Positions 10,006-21,299 of a stretch of 64,000 nt of DNA are shown here, one piece after another. The notes under the pieces are model-generated. The model was given only the letters and a program-made list of their open reading frames with translations, was not told the DNA's origin and searched no databases. Source of the DNA: Paraconiothyrium sp. Pb-2020. Lineage: Eukaryota; Ascomycota; Dothideomycetes; Pleosporales; Didymosphaeriaceae. The stretch is taken from NCBI GenBank assembly GCA_022419385.1, contig JAJUBI010000004.1, forward strand, positions 868,001 to 932,000. The letters are read 5' to 3'. How positions within the stretch are numbered: position 1 is the first letter of the stretch; every line of letters begins with the position of its first letter. A program made the position numbers and the translations under genes.

Positions 10006-12141
10006 ATGCCTACTTCCTTGAATGTCATTGCACTCATATCGGGCGGCAAGGATTCCTTTTTCTCTATTCTGCATTGCCTGGCAAATGGACACCGACTCGT
10101 CGCGTTAGCGAACCTTCACCCGCCGGAAGGCGGCGATGAGGACATCAACAGTTTCATGTACCAGACTGTAGGATCTTCATTGATATCACTATATGGTCAA
10201 GCCCTTGATGTTCCCCTGTACCGCCAGGAGATCCGCGGCTCCGCTGTTATCCACGACAGAGATTACCGCCAGCAACAGGACGACGAGACGGAAGATCTAG
10301 TCCCGCTGTTGAAGCAGGTCATGCAACACCACCCCGAAGCCAACGCTGTCTCTACGGGTGCTATTCTGTCTACTTACCAGCGGACCCGTGTTGAGAATAT
10401 CGCTTTGAGGCTTGGACTCACACCTCTTTCCTTTCTGTGGCAATATCCATTTCTCCCACCGTATCTGCAATCAATTCTCCTGGCTGATATGCATGCCGTT
10501 GGTCAAAATTCCAAGATCATCAAGGTGGCTTCTGGTGGTTTGGATGAAGGTTTCTTAGGCGAGAACGTCGCGGATCCAAGAACGGTGAACCGGATGAAGA
10601 AAGCGCTTGGGCGGTTCAGTGAGAACGGCGACGGAGCTCTGGTTGGTGAGAGAGGCGAATTCGAGACGCTTGTTGTTGATGGGCCGTCGTTGCTGTTGAA
10701 GAAAGGATTGGAAGTGCAGGGTGAGGGAGAAGTCGTGCGACAAGAGGGCGGGACAGCGACATGGAAGGCGGCGATGAAGCTTGTGGAGAAGGACTCTGAT
10801 ACGATTACTCTGCAGGACCTCAGGAAACCACCTACATTTGACACCGAATTTGACCGAATTTTGAGGAGTCAGCTACAGATGCCAGGTGCGACCAGCCTTT
10901 CGGAGAGGCAATCGAGACCAATAACGCTGCCTTCGAGCAGGCACTTTCAACACGGCAGAGCAGTCGTTCTTAGTAACATCACTGGTAAGCCACATCCAGA
11001 CTCTAGCCTGGCAAGAATGTCCCAGAGCAACATCAGATTACAGCTCAGCAACATCCTTTTCCGTCTTACAAAGTTGCTCGAGTGCTACGGGACGACGGCG
11101 AACAGCATCACGCATTGCACGCTCCTGCTACGCGATATGAAAGACTTCACCTCAATAAACTCGCTATACGCGAAGTTCTTCGACTTTACCAACCCACCAA
11201 GCCGCGTGACCGTTGCAGTTGGAGACACTTTGCCAGCTGGCTTGGACGTTATGCTGACTGCGATTGTGCATTCTTCTGACCAGCCAGCGTCACGTACCGG
11301 CCTTCACGTACAAAGTCAATCCTACTGGGCTCCAGCAAACATCGGCCCCTATAGCCAAGCAATATCTATCCCACTTGAAGAGGGACGTGAAGTGCATATT
11401 GCGGGACAAATCCCGCTCGACCCGGCTTCCATGATTTTATACACTGAACATGGTTTCAAAGGCGAAGCTCTACTCTCACTACAACACCTTTCCCGGATCG
11501 GTCGCACGCAAAACGTGAAATGGTGGAATGCAGGCGTGGCCATGATTCCTACGAACGCAGATGCGCGAGCTCAAGAGGAGTGTGTGACAGTCGCGCAGGC
11601 TGTGTGGAAAGCGGTGCACGAGCTTCCTTCCGATGCCGAGAACGAGGATGAAGAGGAAGTCCTAGATGCGTGGGACCGCAAGAACTTTTTTAAAGCGTTT
11701 GATGACACCGTTGCGCGCTCCTCAATCCCTGATTATGGCGTTTTCGAACAACAAGCCCAACATGGTGTGAAGCTCCGCGCTCCACCATGCATCGTTGTTG
11801 AGGTCGATGCGCTGCCGCGGTACGCGTCTATTGAGTGGGCATGTACCGGTCTCGATGTGGGTGCACTAGAGCAATTCTGCGACGGCGAAAGCCCGGCCAG
11901 GGACTTCGTTGTCCGGGACCTGCAGAAAACCTTCGAGTACCGTGTTGTAGAGATTCTGGATGAGGAGGTGGATACTACACAGTTGCTCTTACAGATGCAG
12001 TATGGAACGCTGTATGCTTCTGCCAAGTTTGACTGGACGGACTCGACATGGGTCAAGAGGGGGATCGCGTGGGTGCCGTGTAAGCGGGTGTGGGGCGAGC
12101 AAGGAAGGGAGATCAAAGGGGTGATTGTTGGGAGAAGTTAG
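10006..12141 (+). CDS. DPH6: Diphthine--ammonia ligase with C-terminal RidA-like domains
   Basis: Cytoplasmic enzyme of the last step of diphthamide synthesis on elongation factor 2: ATP-dependent amidation of diphthine. Intronless, 711 residues, close to yeast Dph6. The N terminus is a PP-loop ATP-pyrophosphatase domain with SGGKDS at residues 12-17 and the family motifs EGGDEDINSFMYQTVG and GERGEFETLV (about residues 205-225). The C-terminal half holds two YjgF/RidA-like domains (about 300-420 and 430-690; for example AGLDVMLTAIVH and WAPANIGPYSQAISI), as in the fungal long form; human DPH6 lacks them. I chose the ATG at 10006 over an in-frame ATG eight codons upstream because MPTSLNVIALISGGKDS is the expected compact N terminus. 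Confidence 0.93.
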   Translation: MPTSLNVIALISGGKDSFFSILHCLANGHRLVALANLHPPEGGDEDINSFMYQTVGSSLISLYGQALDVPLYRQEIRGSAVIHDRDYRQQQDDETEDLVPLLKQVMQHHPEANAVSTGAILSTYQRTRVENIALRLGLTPLSFLWQYPFLPPYLQSILLADMHAVGQNSKIIKVASGGLDEGFLGENVADPRTVNRMKKALGRFSENGDGALVGERGEFETLVVDGPSLLLKKGLEVQGEGEVVRQEGGTATWKAAMKLVEKDSDTITLQDLRKPPTFDTEFDRILRSQLQMPGATSLSERQSRPITLPSSRHFQHGRAVVLSNITGKPHPDSSLARMSQSNIRLQLSNILFRLTKLLECYGTTANSITHCTLLLRDMKDFTSINSLYAKFFDFTNPPSRVTVAVGDTLPAGLDVMLTAIVHSSDQPASRTGLHVQSQSYWAPANIGPYSQAISIPLEEGREVHIAGQIPLDPASMILYTEHGFKGEALLSLQHLSRIGRTQNVKWWNAGVAMIPTNADARAQEECVTVAQAVWKAVHELPSDAENEDEEEVLDAWDRKNFFKAFDDTVARSSIPDYGVFEQQAQHGVKLRAPPCIVVEVDALPRYASIEWACTGLDVGALEQFCDGESPARDFVVRDLQKTFEYRVVEILDEEVDTTQLLLQMQYGTLYASAKFDWTDSTWVKRGIAWVPCKRVWGEQGREIKGVIVGRS

Positions 12142-13782
12142 GGTATTGGCACAGGAGGAATAAAAGGACAGCTGACACTTTCAAACGTCAGCGTCGACTT
12201 GAGCTCAAAAGGCATAGGAGTCGATGACAGCGGGTCAGTCACGCATGCAATGATACAACGTCATTTAAAATTGGCCGTAGATACTGCGGATAGGGTGGTA
12301 GAAGCACATAACAGCGGTGAACTTGAATATTCAGAATCACTCATGGCCTGAGCTTTGGCGGCTTCTTCATTGCTATGCGCAGACGTAATCCTGGAATATG
12401 TTCCACACATGACCAATGCTCCGTAATATAGAAAGTCACCGCATACCAACAATCACGCCGTCCATCTTGATGAGATAAACACCCCAAGATGATTGTATAA
12501 TGTTGTGCTTCCAATCTAAGGGAAAGAACGAGAACCAATCGGTCGATTTTGGCAGCAAGCCATCGGAATCGACAAGCGGTTTCCATCCCTAGAGACTGGT
12601 GGTACAGGAAGCAATGCACGCTGCAAATGCCCAATCCTGCACCGATTTACGTCGAAGTAGGAATGGGGTATTTTAGGTTCACAGACTTGACGACTCGGCA
12701 CTCGTGTGTCACTGGGTCGATATCAGAAATTCGTCTTTATGCTGTATCTCCACGCTAACGCAGGGTGATCGGAAAGCGTTCAGAGATGCGCTGCTGCCAG
12801 GTTGGATGTCTCGTTCGCCAGACGACTTTTGCATCAAGATCACGTTGATATATGCGTCGATCGCCATAAGTCAATGCCTGAGTCAATGCATGGAACAAGT
12901 GAGCGGTATGAGCTGTCACTCTCGCAGGGCGAATCATAGATCGAGCATGTTTGGCTGACGGTGGGTGAAGTCAAGATGTAGAACAACCTCGGGAGACAAG
13001 TCTTCGTTGTCTTCGAGAGTAACCGTCCCAAACTTGACTCATTCTTAGTGATGTCTCACCCGGATCCATCCTAAATCACCACGTCTCGTGATAGTTGGCT
13101 CACTACAGAGTCCATGACAAAGAGATCGGGAATGAGATTCACCGCATTCTTTGAGGCTGAATCCGCATGACGATCACAGATTTTCCGCCTCGATGTCGGT
13201 GAGTTGGCAAAATCGTACATCCATCCGATAAAAATAACACGCTGAACCACATGACGGTGTAATAGACATATATAGCCTGTCGATGGGCCTCTTGTACGAC
13301 AGTGATGAGCGTTAGACAGCGCTTTAGCTTTCGACGTCCGCGGTAACAGCGATCACCTGGTATCGCGTCGAACACCACAGAATTGGCATGCAGGCATCCT
13401 GACCACTGACAGGAAGGGGAAAGGTGAAGTATGTCATCAATTCGGTTGTGGATGCGTGATGTCGCGAATCTTCTATACCTCTCCACTCATGCAGGAATCG
13501 CGGAGAGGCTCAAACGTGCGCGTGTAGGTTCGTCTCGCAAGGCTGACGACAAGCGCCAGAACTCCAGCGCAACCATAAAGAGGCGGGCTGGGAGGACTGA
13601 ATTCCTTGCTGTGAATGTGAAGAAGACGGACGCGCTGCACGCGAAGAGGTTTTAACCGAGCGGAGGCGTGTGCGCCATGCATGGGACGGCTTGGCGCGCC
13701 TGCCCTTCTCGGACGGAAGAGCTGCAACATCCTTCACCAGCGAATTGCCATTGGCGCTTCACCGCTTACCATCTCGACGTAG
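12142..13782. other. Intergenic region between DPH6 and the aminopeptidase gene
   Basis: About 1.6 kb in which I see no gene. Short frames on both strands overlap without a coding pattern or recognisable motif. The 3' end should contain the promoter of the aminopeptidase gene; I saw no clear TATA box. Confidence 0.6.
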
Positions 13783-16700
13783 ATGGGCTTCCTCAGACAG
13801 TATGGCGCCCTGCAGAGAGCATCATGGAATGCCCTGCGGCGGCCAGCGTCTGCGTCTGCGGCTGGGGCAGGGGCGGCCGTGAGTCGAACACGCTCCATCA
13901 CCGCCAGTAGCAGCGGTCGCGTTCCGCTAAGTCGCTCCTTCCTGAGTGTCCGCCCCGCGAGCTCCACCATATTATCCCCCACCACTCCGACCTCACCGCG
14001 CCAATTTGCAGCAGAGTCAACCCTCCGTCGGACACTCGCCCCTCGCCAGTCTACTACCACACTCCCTCTCCAAGTCCGACACTGCTCCCATCGCCGCAAC
14101 ATGTGCAGACAATTCGGCGCAGAGAACGAGGGCTCCGCCATGGCCGTCCAGCAAGCGCGCGAGGTGCTGCCTACCAACGTGAAGCCCCTCCACTACGACC
14201 TGACCCTCGAGCCCGACTTTGAGAAGGCCACCTATGAGGGCTCCGTGACGATCGAGTACGCAATTGCACACTCCCCAACTGTGGGCATGACGGTACCCCG
14301 CGCAAGTCGACCCAGGATGTATGATGCAGAGAGTTGTAGGAACTGCAAACTGGAGGCGCCTCAGACGAAGATCATAATCGGCTTGCGCATCATACATTCT
14401 GGTCTACCTCGCAGGCCGTCCTGCCAACTGTACAACTAGTCATGTTTGCTGACCCCGCTATAGTCTCGATGTGGTGGAGAACTCCACGGAGATCACACTG
14501 AACACCATCGACCTCAAGATCCACTCCGCGAAGGTCACGTCCGGTGACAAGCTTATCTCGAGCTCCCCGGAGCTTACCCACGATGACGACGCTCAAACCA
14601 CCAAGGTCGGCTTCAAGGATACCATACCAGGCGGGGCAAAGGCTTCGCTTACCCTGACATTTACGGGCACATTGAACGACAACATGGCGGGTTTCTACCG
14701 TTCGTCGTTCAAGGCCGAGGATGGCTCAAAGACATGGTTGGCGACCACGCAGATGGAGCCTACCGATGCCCGCCGCGCGTTCCCCTGCTTCGATGAGCCG
14801 GCACTGAAGTCTACCTTCACCGTGACACTCGTTGCCGAAGACAAGATGACCTGCTTGAGCAACATGGACGTTGCTTCAGAAAAGACGGTGGATTCTCAGG
14901 TCGTCAAGGGCGAGAAGCGTAAGGCAGTCACTTTCAACCCCACACCGCTCATGTCTACATACCTCCTCGCGTTCATTGTGGGAGAGCTCAACTATGTCGA
15001 GACCAATGACTTCCGCGTGCCGGTTCGCGTGTACGCGCCTAAAGACCGCGATATCGAACACGGTCGTTTCTCGCTCGACCTTGCAGCTAAGACGCTCGCC
15101 TTTTACGAAACGACTTTCAACAGCCCATTTCCTCTGCCCAAGATGGACATGGTCGCTATTCCCGACTTCAGTGCAGGCGCTATGGAGAATTGGGGCTTGA
15201 TCACATACCGTGTCGTCGACGTGCTCATTGACGAGAAGAACAGCGGTGCCAGCCTCAAGCAGCGTGTTGCCGAGACTGTGCAGCATGAGCTTGCACATCA
15301 GTGGTTCGGTAATCTGGTCACTATGGACTTCTGGGATGGCTTGTGGCTTAACGAGGGGTTCGCAACATGGATGTCTTGGTACTCGTGCAACGTCTACTAT
15401 CCCGATTGGAAGGTATGGGAGGGGTACGTTACCGACAATCTTGCTTCAGCCTTGTCGCTCGACTCGCTCCGCAGCAGCCATCCAATCGAAGTCCCTGTCA
15501 AGCGTGCCGATGAGATCAATCAGATCTTTGATGCTATCTCATACTCTAAGGGATCTTGTGTCATTCGCATGATCTCAAAATACCTTGGTGAGGATGTTTT
15601 CATGGAAGGAATTCGGAGATACCTCAAGAAGCATGCCTACGGCAACACCCAGACCGGCGATCTTTGGGCGGCGCTAAGCGATGCCAGCGGCAAAGATGTC
15701 GAAAAGGTTATGGACATCTGGACTAAGCATGTCGGCTTCCCCGTCGTCACTGTTACCGAAGGGTCGGACTCTATCCACCTCAAGCAGAATCGTTTCCTAC
15801 GTACGGCTGATGTGAAGCCTGAGGAGGATCAGACCCTCTACCCCATCTTCCTTGGCCTACGTACCAAGGAAGGCGTCGACCAGGAACTGGCTCTGACCAC
15901 TCGCGAAGCTGACTTCAAGCTCAACGATCTCGACTTCTTCAAGCTCAACGCCGACCACACCGGAATCTATCGCACCTCGTACAGCCCCGAACGTCTGCGC
16001 AAACTGGGTCTCGCCGCCAAGGATGGACTCCTTACCGTGGAAGACCGTGCCGGTATGATTGCCGACGCTGGAGCGCTGGCTACCTCAGGCTACCAGAAGA
16101 CGTCTGGTATCCTCTCACTTCTTGATAGCTTCAAGGACGAGACTGAGTTCGTCGTATGGCAAGAAATCAGCAGCCGCATCAGTGTGCTACGCTCTGCCTG
16201 GCAATTTGAAGACCAAGCTGTCAAGGGTGCTCTCAAAACCTTCCAGCTCAAGTTGACGCAGGACAAGGCTCATGAGCTGGGATGGACCTTCACTGAAAAG
16301 GATGGACATCTCGAGCAGCAGTTCAAGGCAATGATGTTCGGCACTGCTGGTGTTGCGAAAGACGACACTATTGTCAAAGCGTCTTTCGACATGTTTGAAA
16401 AGTTCAAGAACGGCGACCGATCCGCCATCCACCCCAACCTCCGTGGCAGTGTATATGCTATTGTTCTGAGCAACGGCGGTGCGGCAGAGTATGATGTCGT
16501 CAGGAACGAGGCTATACATGCCAGTACGAGCGATGAGCGTAATACAGCCATGCGATCTCTGGGTCGCGCCAAGACTCCTGAGCTCATCCAGCGTACCTTG
16601 GCGATGTCTTTGAGCGACGATGTAAAAGCACAGGATATCTACCTACCGCTCTCATCCCTGCGTACGCACCCAGAGGGTATCAAGGCGCTTTGGGCATGGA

Positions 16701-16960
16701 CTCAGGAGAACTGGAAGGAGCTTGAGAAGAGGCTTCCTCCTAGCTTGAGCATGCTCAGCTCAGTCGTCTCTATCGCGACGTCCAGCTTCACGCGCAAGGA
16801 GCATATCAAGGAGATTGAGGCATTCTTCGCCGACAAGAGTACCAAGGGCTTCGACAAGGCGCTTGCTCAGAGCATTGACGCCATTAGTGCGAAGGCAGCT
16901 TGGATCGAGCGCGACTCAGAAGATGTGAAGACTTGGTTGAAAGAGAACAAGTACTTGTAG
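13783..16960 (+). CDS. APE2: M1-family zinc aminopeptidase (Ape2 / puromycin-sensitive type)
   Basis: Removes N-terminal residues from peptides. Two exons, 13783-14255 and 14464-16960, joined by a 208-nt intron whose removal restores the conserved VTIDLDVVENSTEITL. The product is 989 residues. The M1 catalytic core shows the exopeptidase motif GAMENWG (about 15177) and the zinc site HELAHQWFGN followed by LNEGFA, where H, H and the second E bind zinc and the first E is catalytic. An ERAP1_C-like helical domain follows. About 106 Arg/Ser/Ala-rich residues precede the first conserved part; in-frame ATGs at 14101 (MCRQFG) and 14140 (MAVQQAREVLP) could give a shorter cytosolic form, so the long form may be mitochondrial. 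Typical family length is 860-890, so the extension is real sequence but its use is inferred. Confidence 0.93.
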
Positions 16961-17453
16961 ATATACAAGTCATGTAGGCTATGAAGGGGCTTTTGGGAAG
17001 GTATGTCGTGTTGAAGACCTGCAACACGAACGATGCCAGTATATACCCTGATACTTTATCTGCATAAGACATCTACATAGATGCGTGTACACTAGAAATG
17101 CATATCACTACAATCAGTTGCAAATCTTCTTGTCTCATCGATCGTCCTCTTGTTTGTTGAGTGACGCTCTATGTGATGTCCTATTTGTAGCAGCCTTGGC
17201 ACGGTGGGACGCAGGTGTAACCCTGCAAGCCGCGTTCAACAAGCAACGTCAGCCTACTCGAGGTCCGCGTATGCCCGAACATGTGAGAATTCCTAGACAG
17301 CGCGCACCATCCATGCTCCAACACTCTCCCTCTGATCTAAACATGTGGCAGCCGGGCTAGATTGCGGCTTCATTGTGCCATTCGTTTTCACATTTGTCTA
17401 CCTTCGTGAGTCTGAAGCGCATTGCCCCCACCAGCGTACTACGTCTACCCAGC
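16961..17453. other. Intergenic region between the aminopeptidase and SEC59
   Basis: About 490 bp containing the 3' end of the aminopeptidase transcript and the promoter of the dolichol kinase gene. No gene or distinct element seen. Confidence 0.6.
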
Positions 17454-20324
17454 ATGGCGCAAGCTCCAAAGACTCCGGATGCACGACTTGAACCGTCCGA
17501 AGCGCAATTGGAAGCGCCTGCACTGTCCGATATCGAAGCTCTCGAGCTCTTTCGTCGCTCACCGCACCCTTACCACCGGCGCCAGCACGAGCTGCGCAAC
17601 GCTCAGCAATCTTCCGAATCGTCGAGCAACGACCTGTCACGAACAACCGGGCCGACATCACAAGGCACAATATCAGATGAGGATGATAGGAGAACGAGGA
17701 GGATATCCCAGTCGCCCAGCGAGAGCGGAACAGAGGCGGACGACGAGGGCTACGGTTTTGTCAAGGCACTGCCAGCACCGCCATTGAGGCCGCGTAAAGG
17801 ACTGCGTGACGTGCGAGGCTCAGGGATAGCAGGGGATGCAACGCCCTTATTGACCCCGTCGCAGGTGGACGAGGAAGGGCGCAAGCTCTCTGGGCAGTAC
17901 TTCCAGCCAAGGAAAGAGGGGTCGCGGACCGGAGAGCCTTCGCCAACTGATGACGAAGCAAAAGCAGCGCGGCAAAAGTACTTGAAGAGACGGCGCAATG
18001 AGGTCGTGAGGAGGACCACCGAGACGGCGTTGCTAGGGCTGATTGGCATTCTGGCTGTTGGTGGGTGCAATTGCTGGGAAAAGCTGTTGCAATGGCACCG
18101 AGGTCAGTTCCTGCTCTTTGGACTTAGTCGGGCGTGTGCTAACAAGTCTCCAGTAGATCTATTTACTCATGTCCTCGTAATGGCCGGCGTCCTAGCTTTA
18201 TATCCAATTCGACTCTTGTACTACTCGTGGCGGATACAGCCCCCTTCGAATCTTCGTTTCCGACAGCGTATACGCATACCAGCCGCTTTCGATCCAGCTC
18301 CAATATTATACCCCGCTGTATTACCAGTCTTGATTTCTATTTCTCTATTTTCGACATTGCCAAAGGCTTTGTTACCCAACATGCTCCTCGGTCTAGCAGC
18401 ATTACCGCACCAGCTGATACCTTACGGAACCTCGTCAGTGGGCTACTCGAGTCTTCATTGGTTCGTCTCAATACTTCCTCTAATTGCCTCCGAAAACACG
18501 GAGTTACCTTCCAAGCTTCTGGCAGCGACGCCATATAACGTCAAACTACCACCGCCGGAACATGGATTACATCCTGAGCTGCTAGTCTGCCTTTTTCCAC
18601 TTCATCAGTCACTTTTACCACCACTACATTACCTTACAACCACAAGTCTGCTTCCTGCAGAACTACACCTTCTCTCTATCGGATTGATCGACCTTCTTCT
18701 GTTTGCGGACTCTCCACAGGGCGGTATACTGAGAACTTTGCTTTGGATTGGAGGGGTCAGCCTCTTTGTGCTTTGTGGTAAAATCCTTAAGTGGGGGGTA
18801 GCCCTGGCACGAATTCCACGGTGGAGGTTTCGACACGCGGGTCGGGTCATCCAGGCACAACAATCGTTTCTACAAGTGCTTAACGAAAGCTTTCGTTCAC
18901 ACAGCGCTACTCGAGCAGCGTCCGACAGTGATGCTGATGAGGATGACCCCTTGTTCCAGGACTCTCTGACAAAGACGAAGAGCTTAAAGTTAGACATTTT
19001 GAATGCTATACGTAACAATGCCACGAGGCCGAACGAGCATGAACCCCGATCCGCAATTGAACCGAAAAAGACCGAGTATCAAGAACAGGATGGGCAGCTG
19101 AGGTCGCCCCCACCTGCATCAGCTTCCCGAAGACGCAACACACTTGCCAGTCTTCCTATGCAACACACTATACTACCGCACGGACTGAAGCAACGTCGAC
19201 GTACGAAATCTATAGCGCAACATTTCCTCACACTCACTCCCACCCAAGCTCTTTACCGAAAGTGGCTCTATGCCGCATATTTCTACTTCGTCGTAGCCGC
19301 CCTCATCCTCGGCCCAGTCCGCTACACCATCGGAAAATATGCCCTACACAATCACGAACCGTTCGGTTGGGCACTCGGTTACCTCTTCGGTAATATTCAA
19401 CGCCTCCGCTTCGAAGTCTTCAATTGGGACCTAGGCTGGTGGATCGCGCTCCCTTCCCTCTTCGACGCCGACGACCCGCAATGGACCCAACATGTTCCCC
19501 TCGCCGAAACGCTCCGCCAAATTATCCTCGGACCCGCAAATGTCCGGCTCCTCCTTTGCGCCTACTGCGTCAGCGTGATCCTGCTAGGATTAGTAGTCGT
19601 CTTCCGCCTTACCTCCGTCGTCGAAGTCGACACCCGCCGCAAAGTCTTCCACGGCATGATGGTACTTATGCTACTCCCGACCATCTTTATCGACCCATGC
19701 TTCGTGGCGCTCGCGCTCGCGCTCGTCCTTGCTATCTTCCTCCTCCTCGACCTTATCCGCGCGAGCCAGCTCCCGCCTCTCAGCGGCCCGATCGCCACCT
19801 TCCTGACGCCGTATGTAGATGGGCGCGACTTACGCGGCCCTGTGGTAGTCAGCCATATCTTCCTGCTCATAGGGTGTGCTATTCCGCTATGGTTGAGTCT
19901 CGCAGGGGTGGAGAGGAGAGGGGAGGAGCCGTGGAGTGGGTGGGAGGTGGAGAGAAGGGATCTTAGTATGGTTGCTGGTGTGGTATGTGTGGGTATGGGG
20001 GATGCCGCTGCCTCTTTGATTGGCAGGCGCTATGGAAGACGGAAATGGCTCTGGGCAGGGGGGAAGTCGCTTGAGGGTAGTCTGGCTTTCGCGGTTGCGG
20101 TTACGGTGGGTCTAGTTCTTGGGAAAGTGTGGCTTGTTGTTGGATGGGGACCTCAAACGGAGAGGACATTTGTGGAGTTGGGCTTGGATGGTGTCAAAGT
20201 GGTGGGGAAAGCAGCTGTTTGTGCTGCGGGAGCGAGTCTTGAAGAGGCGGTGTTGACAGGAGGGAACGACAATGTCGTTGTGCCGGTGGTGTTGTGGGTG
20301 CTTGTTAGAGGAGTCGGGTTATAG
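17454..20324 (+). CDS. SEC59: Dolichol kinase
   Basis: ER multi-pass enzyme that uses CTP to phosphorylate dolichol, supplying dolichyl phosphate for N-glycosylation, O-mannosylation and GPI anchors. About 939 residues after removing a 51-nt intron at 18103-18153 (donor GTCAGT, branch GCTAAC, acceptor CTCCAG). The N-terminal 170 residues are hydrophilic and Ser/Pro-rich, followed by many membrane segments. The family signature is at the C terminus: DTRRKVFHGMMVLMLLP, a helix-rich stretch, then GMGDAAASLIGRRYGRRKW and GGKSLEGSLAF (CTP-binding/catalytic loop). I chose the ATG at 17454 (MAQAPKTPD); the frame is open 27 codons further upstream but that part looks like leader. Longer than yeast Sec59 (519), as is common in filamentous fungi. 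Confidence 0.92.
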   Translation: MAQAPKTPDARLEPSEAQLEAPALSDIEALELFRRSPHPYHRRQHELRNAQQSSESSSNDLSRTTGPTSQGTISDEDDRRTRRISQSPSESGTEADDEGYGFVKALPAPPLRPRKGLRDVRGSGIAGDATPLLTPSQVDEEGRKLSGQYFQPRKEGSRTGEPSPTDDEAKAARQKYLKRRRNEVVRRTTETALLGLIGILAVGGCNCWEKLLQWHRGQFLLFGLSRACANKSPVDLFTHVLVMAGVLALYPIRLLYYSWRIQPPSNLRFRQRIRIPAAFDPAPILYPAVLPVLISISLFSTLPKALLPNMLLGLAALPHQLIPYGTSSVGYSSLHWFVSILPLIASENTELPSKLLAATPYNVKLPPPEHGLHPELLVCLFPLHQSLLPPLHYLTTTSLLPAELHLLSIGLIDLLLFADSPQGGILRTLLWIGGVSLFVLCGKILKWGVALARIPRWRFRHAGRVIQAQQSFLQVLNESFRSHSATRAASDSDADEDDPLFQDSLTKTKSLKLDILNAIRNNATRPNEHEPRSAIEPKKTEYQEQDGQLRSPPPASASRRRNTLASLPMQHTILPHGLKQRRRTKSIAQHFLTLTPTQALYRKWLYAAYFYFVVAALILGPVRYTIGKYALHNHEPFGWALGYLFGNIQRLRFEVFNWDLGWWIALPSLFDADDPQWTQHVPLAETLRQIILGPANVRLLLCAYCVSVILLGLVVVFRLTSVVEVDTRRKVFHGMMVLMLLPTIFIDPCFVALALALVLAIFLLLDLIRASQLPPLSGPIATFLTPYVDGRDLRGPVVVSHIFLLIGCAIPLWLSLAGVERRGEEPWSGWEVERRDLSMVAGVVCVGMGDAAASLIGRRYGRRKWLWAGGKSLEGSLAFAVAVTVGLVLGKVWLVVGWGPQTERTFVELGLDGVKVVGKAAVCAAGASLEEAVLTGGNDNVVVPVVLWVLVRGVGL

Positions 20325-20501
20325 AACGATCCAATGAAAAAATATTCTAGCCTTCTCTGTCTGCGCCGACCTAGCGAGTGACTTTACGTCTAGCCTTTAA
20401 GGTACATGTCACCTGAAGGTTACAGTGATCGTCAATTCATAAGACATCATAAGACTGGCAGGCATCATGTACATGGATCCTAGCAACGGTCCACACTGCA
20501 A

Positions 20502-20525
20502 TCTCTGGTGTGAACGAACGCCTGG
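20502..20525 (+). repeat. Short dispersed repeat, copy A (approximate bounds)
   Basis: A 24-nt segment whose core begins CTGCAATCTC about 20496 and runs through GTGTGAACGAAC. It matches copy B about 100 bp downstream at 20 of 24 positions, and nearly all differences are transitions. Bounds are approximate to a few bases. Confidence 0.4.
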
Positions 20526-20600
20526 ACGCCCATGCGTTTGCTAAACGTCACCTGGCATGATAGGGCATGCACTGCTTGTTCTGGATCTTACAACCCAATG

Positions 20601-20624
20601 CTGCAATCTTTAGCGTAAACGAAG
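20601..20624 (+). repeat. Short dispersed repeat, copy B
   Basis: Core CTGCAATCTTTAGCGTAAAC followed by GAAG. It is related to copy A (20.5 kb) and to copy C at 23263-23285 on the other side of the truncated helicase gene. Confidence 0.4.
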
Positions 20625-21229
20625 TGATGGCTAAAGGATCTATTGGATTCATATCAGGTGCGAGACTGTACTTGGTCATTACTGTAATGGACTAACGAGA
20701 CATTTTGTTGACCTCTAGCCTTTCCTCGGAATCTCTCAGATCCTTGAAGGAGATGTAATGACGGGTTATGATATCAGGGTTTGATTAGGAATTGGTGTTA
20801 TGGGACGTGGATTGATACCCCTGTGTACGCATCGAATCTTGTCTGGGCGTTATAGAGGCAGCCAAGTAGATCTGGACTATTCTCTCTTGATAGATTCCTT
20901 TACCAGAAGTTCTGAAAATCTTCATCATGCTCATTTCGTGGTCATAGTGTTCATTTCCGCAGTTCGCGCAATCCTGATGATCATATACAACTTACACAAA
21001 ATTCCCCCACTAAGGAGGGTTGAGATGCTACTGCACCTCGGAAAGTCTCTCTCGTGAGATTGTGAAAGTCCACCATATATTACACAGGGCCGTAGGCAGA
21101 GCATTTCGCGTGTCGTCAAGTCAAAAAAGAGAGGAAAAGACAGGGCGCACACGGTGGACTCGCTGCGTACCTATAATAGGTAGATTGCATTGCTGCTCTA
21201 TCTAAAAAGGTGAAAAAAAGGCAACAAAA

Positions 21230-21299
21230 GAACTTTAGGCTCCTGGCCGCCCGCGGGATCGAACCGCCTCAGTGAGACAGGCAGGATCACCTAAAGTTC
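21230..21299. repeat. 70-bp element with perfect 10-bp terminal inverted repeats and a tRNA-like B box
   Basis: GAACTTTAGG (21230-21239) and CCTAAAGTTC (21290-21299) are exact reverse complements. Between them the minus strand carries GGTTCGATCCC, an exact match to the RNA polymerase III B-box consensus, inside a hairpin GCGG-TTCGATC-CCGC resembling a tRNA T arm. No matching acceptor stem or D arm exists, so this is not a normal tRNA gene. A miniature transposon remnant or tRNA-derived element is possible. Confidence 0.45.

Noticed and set aside
21240..21299. A tRNA gene on the minus strand
   Set aside because: There is a T-arm-like hairpin with a B box, but no acceptor stem partner, no D arm and no plausible anticodon arm.
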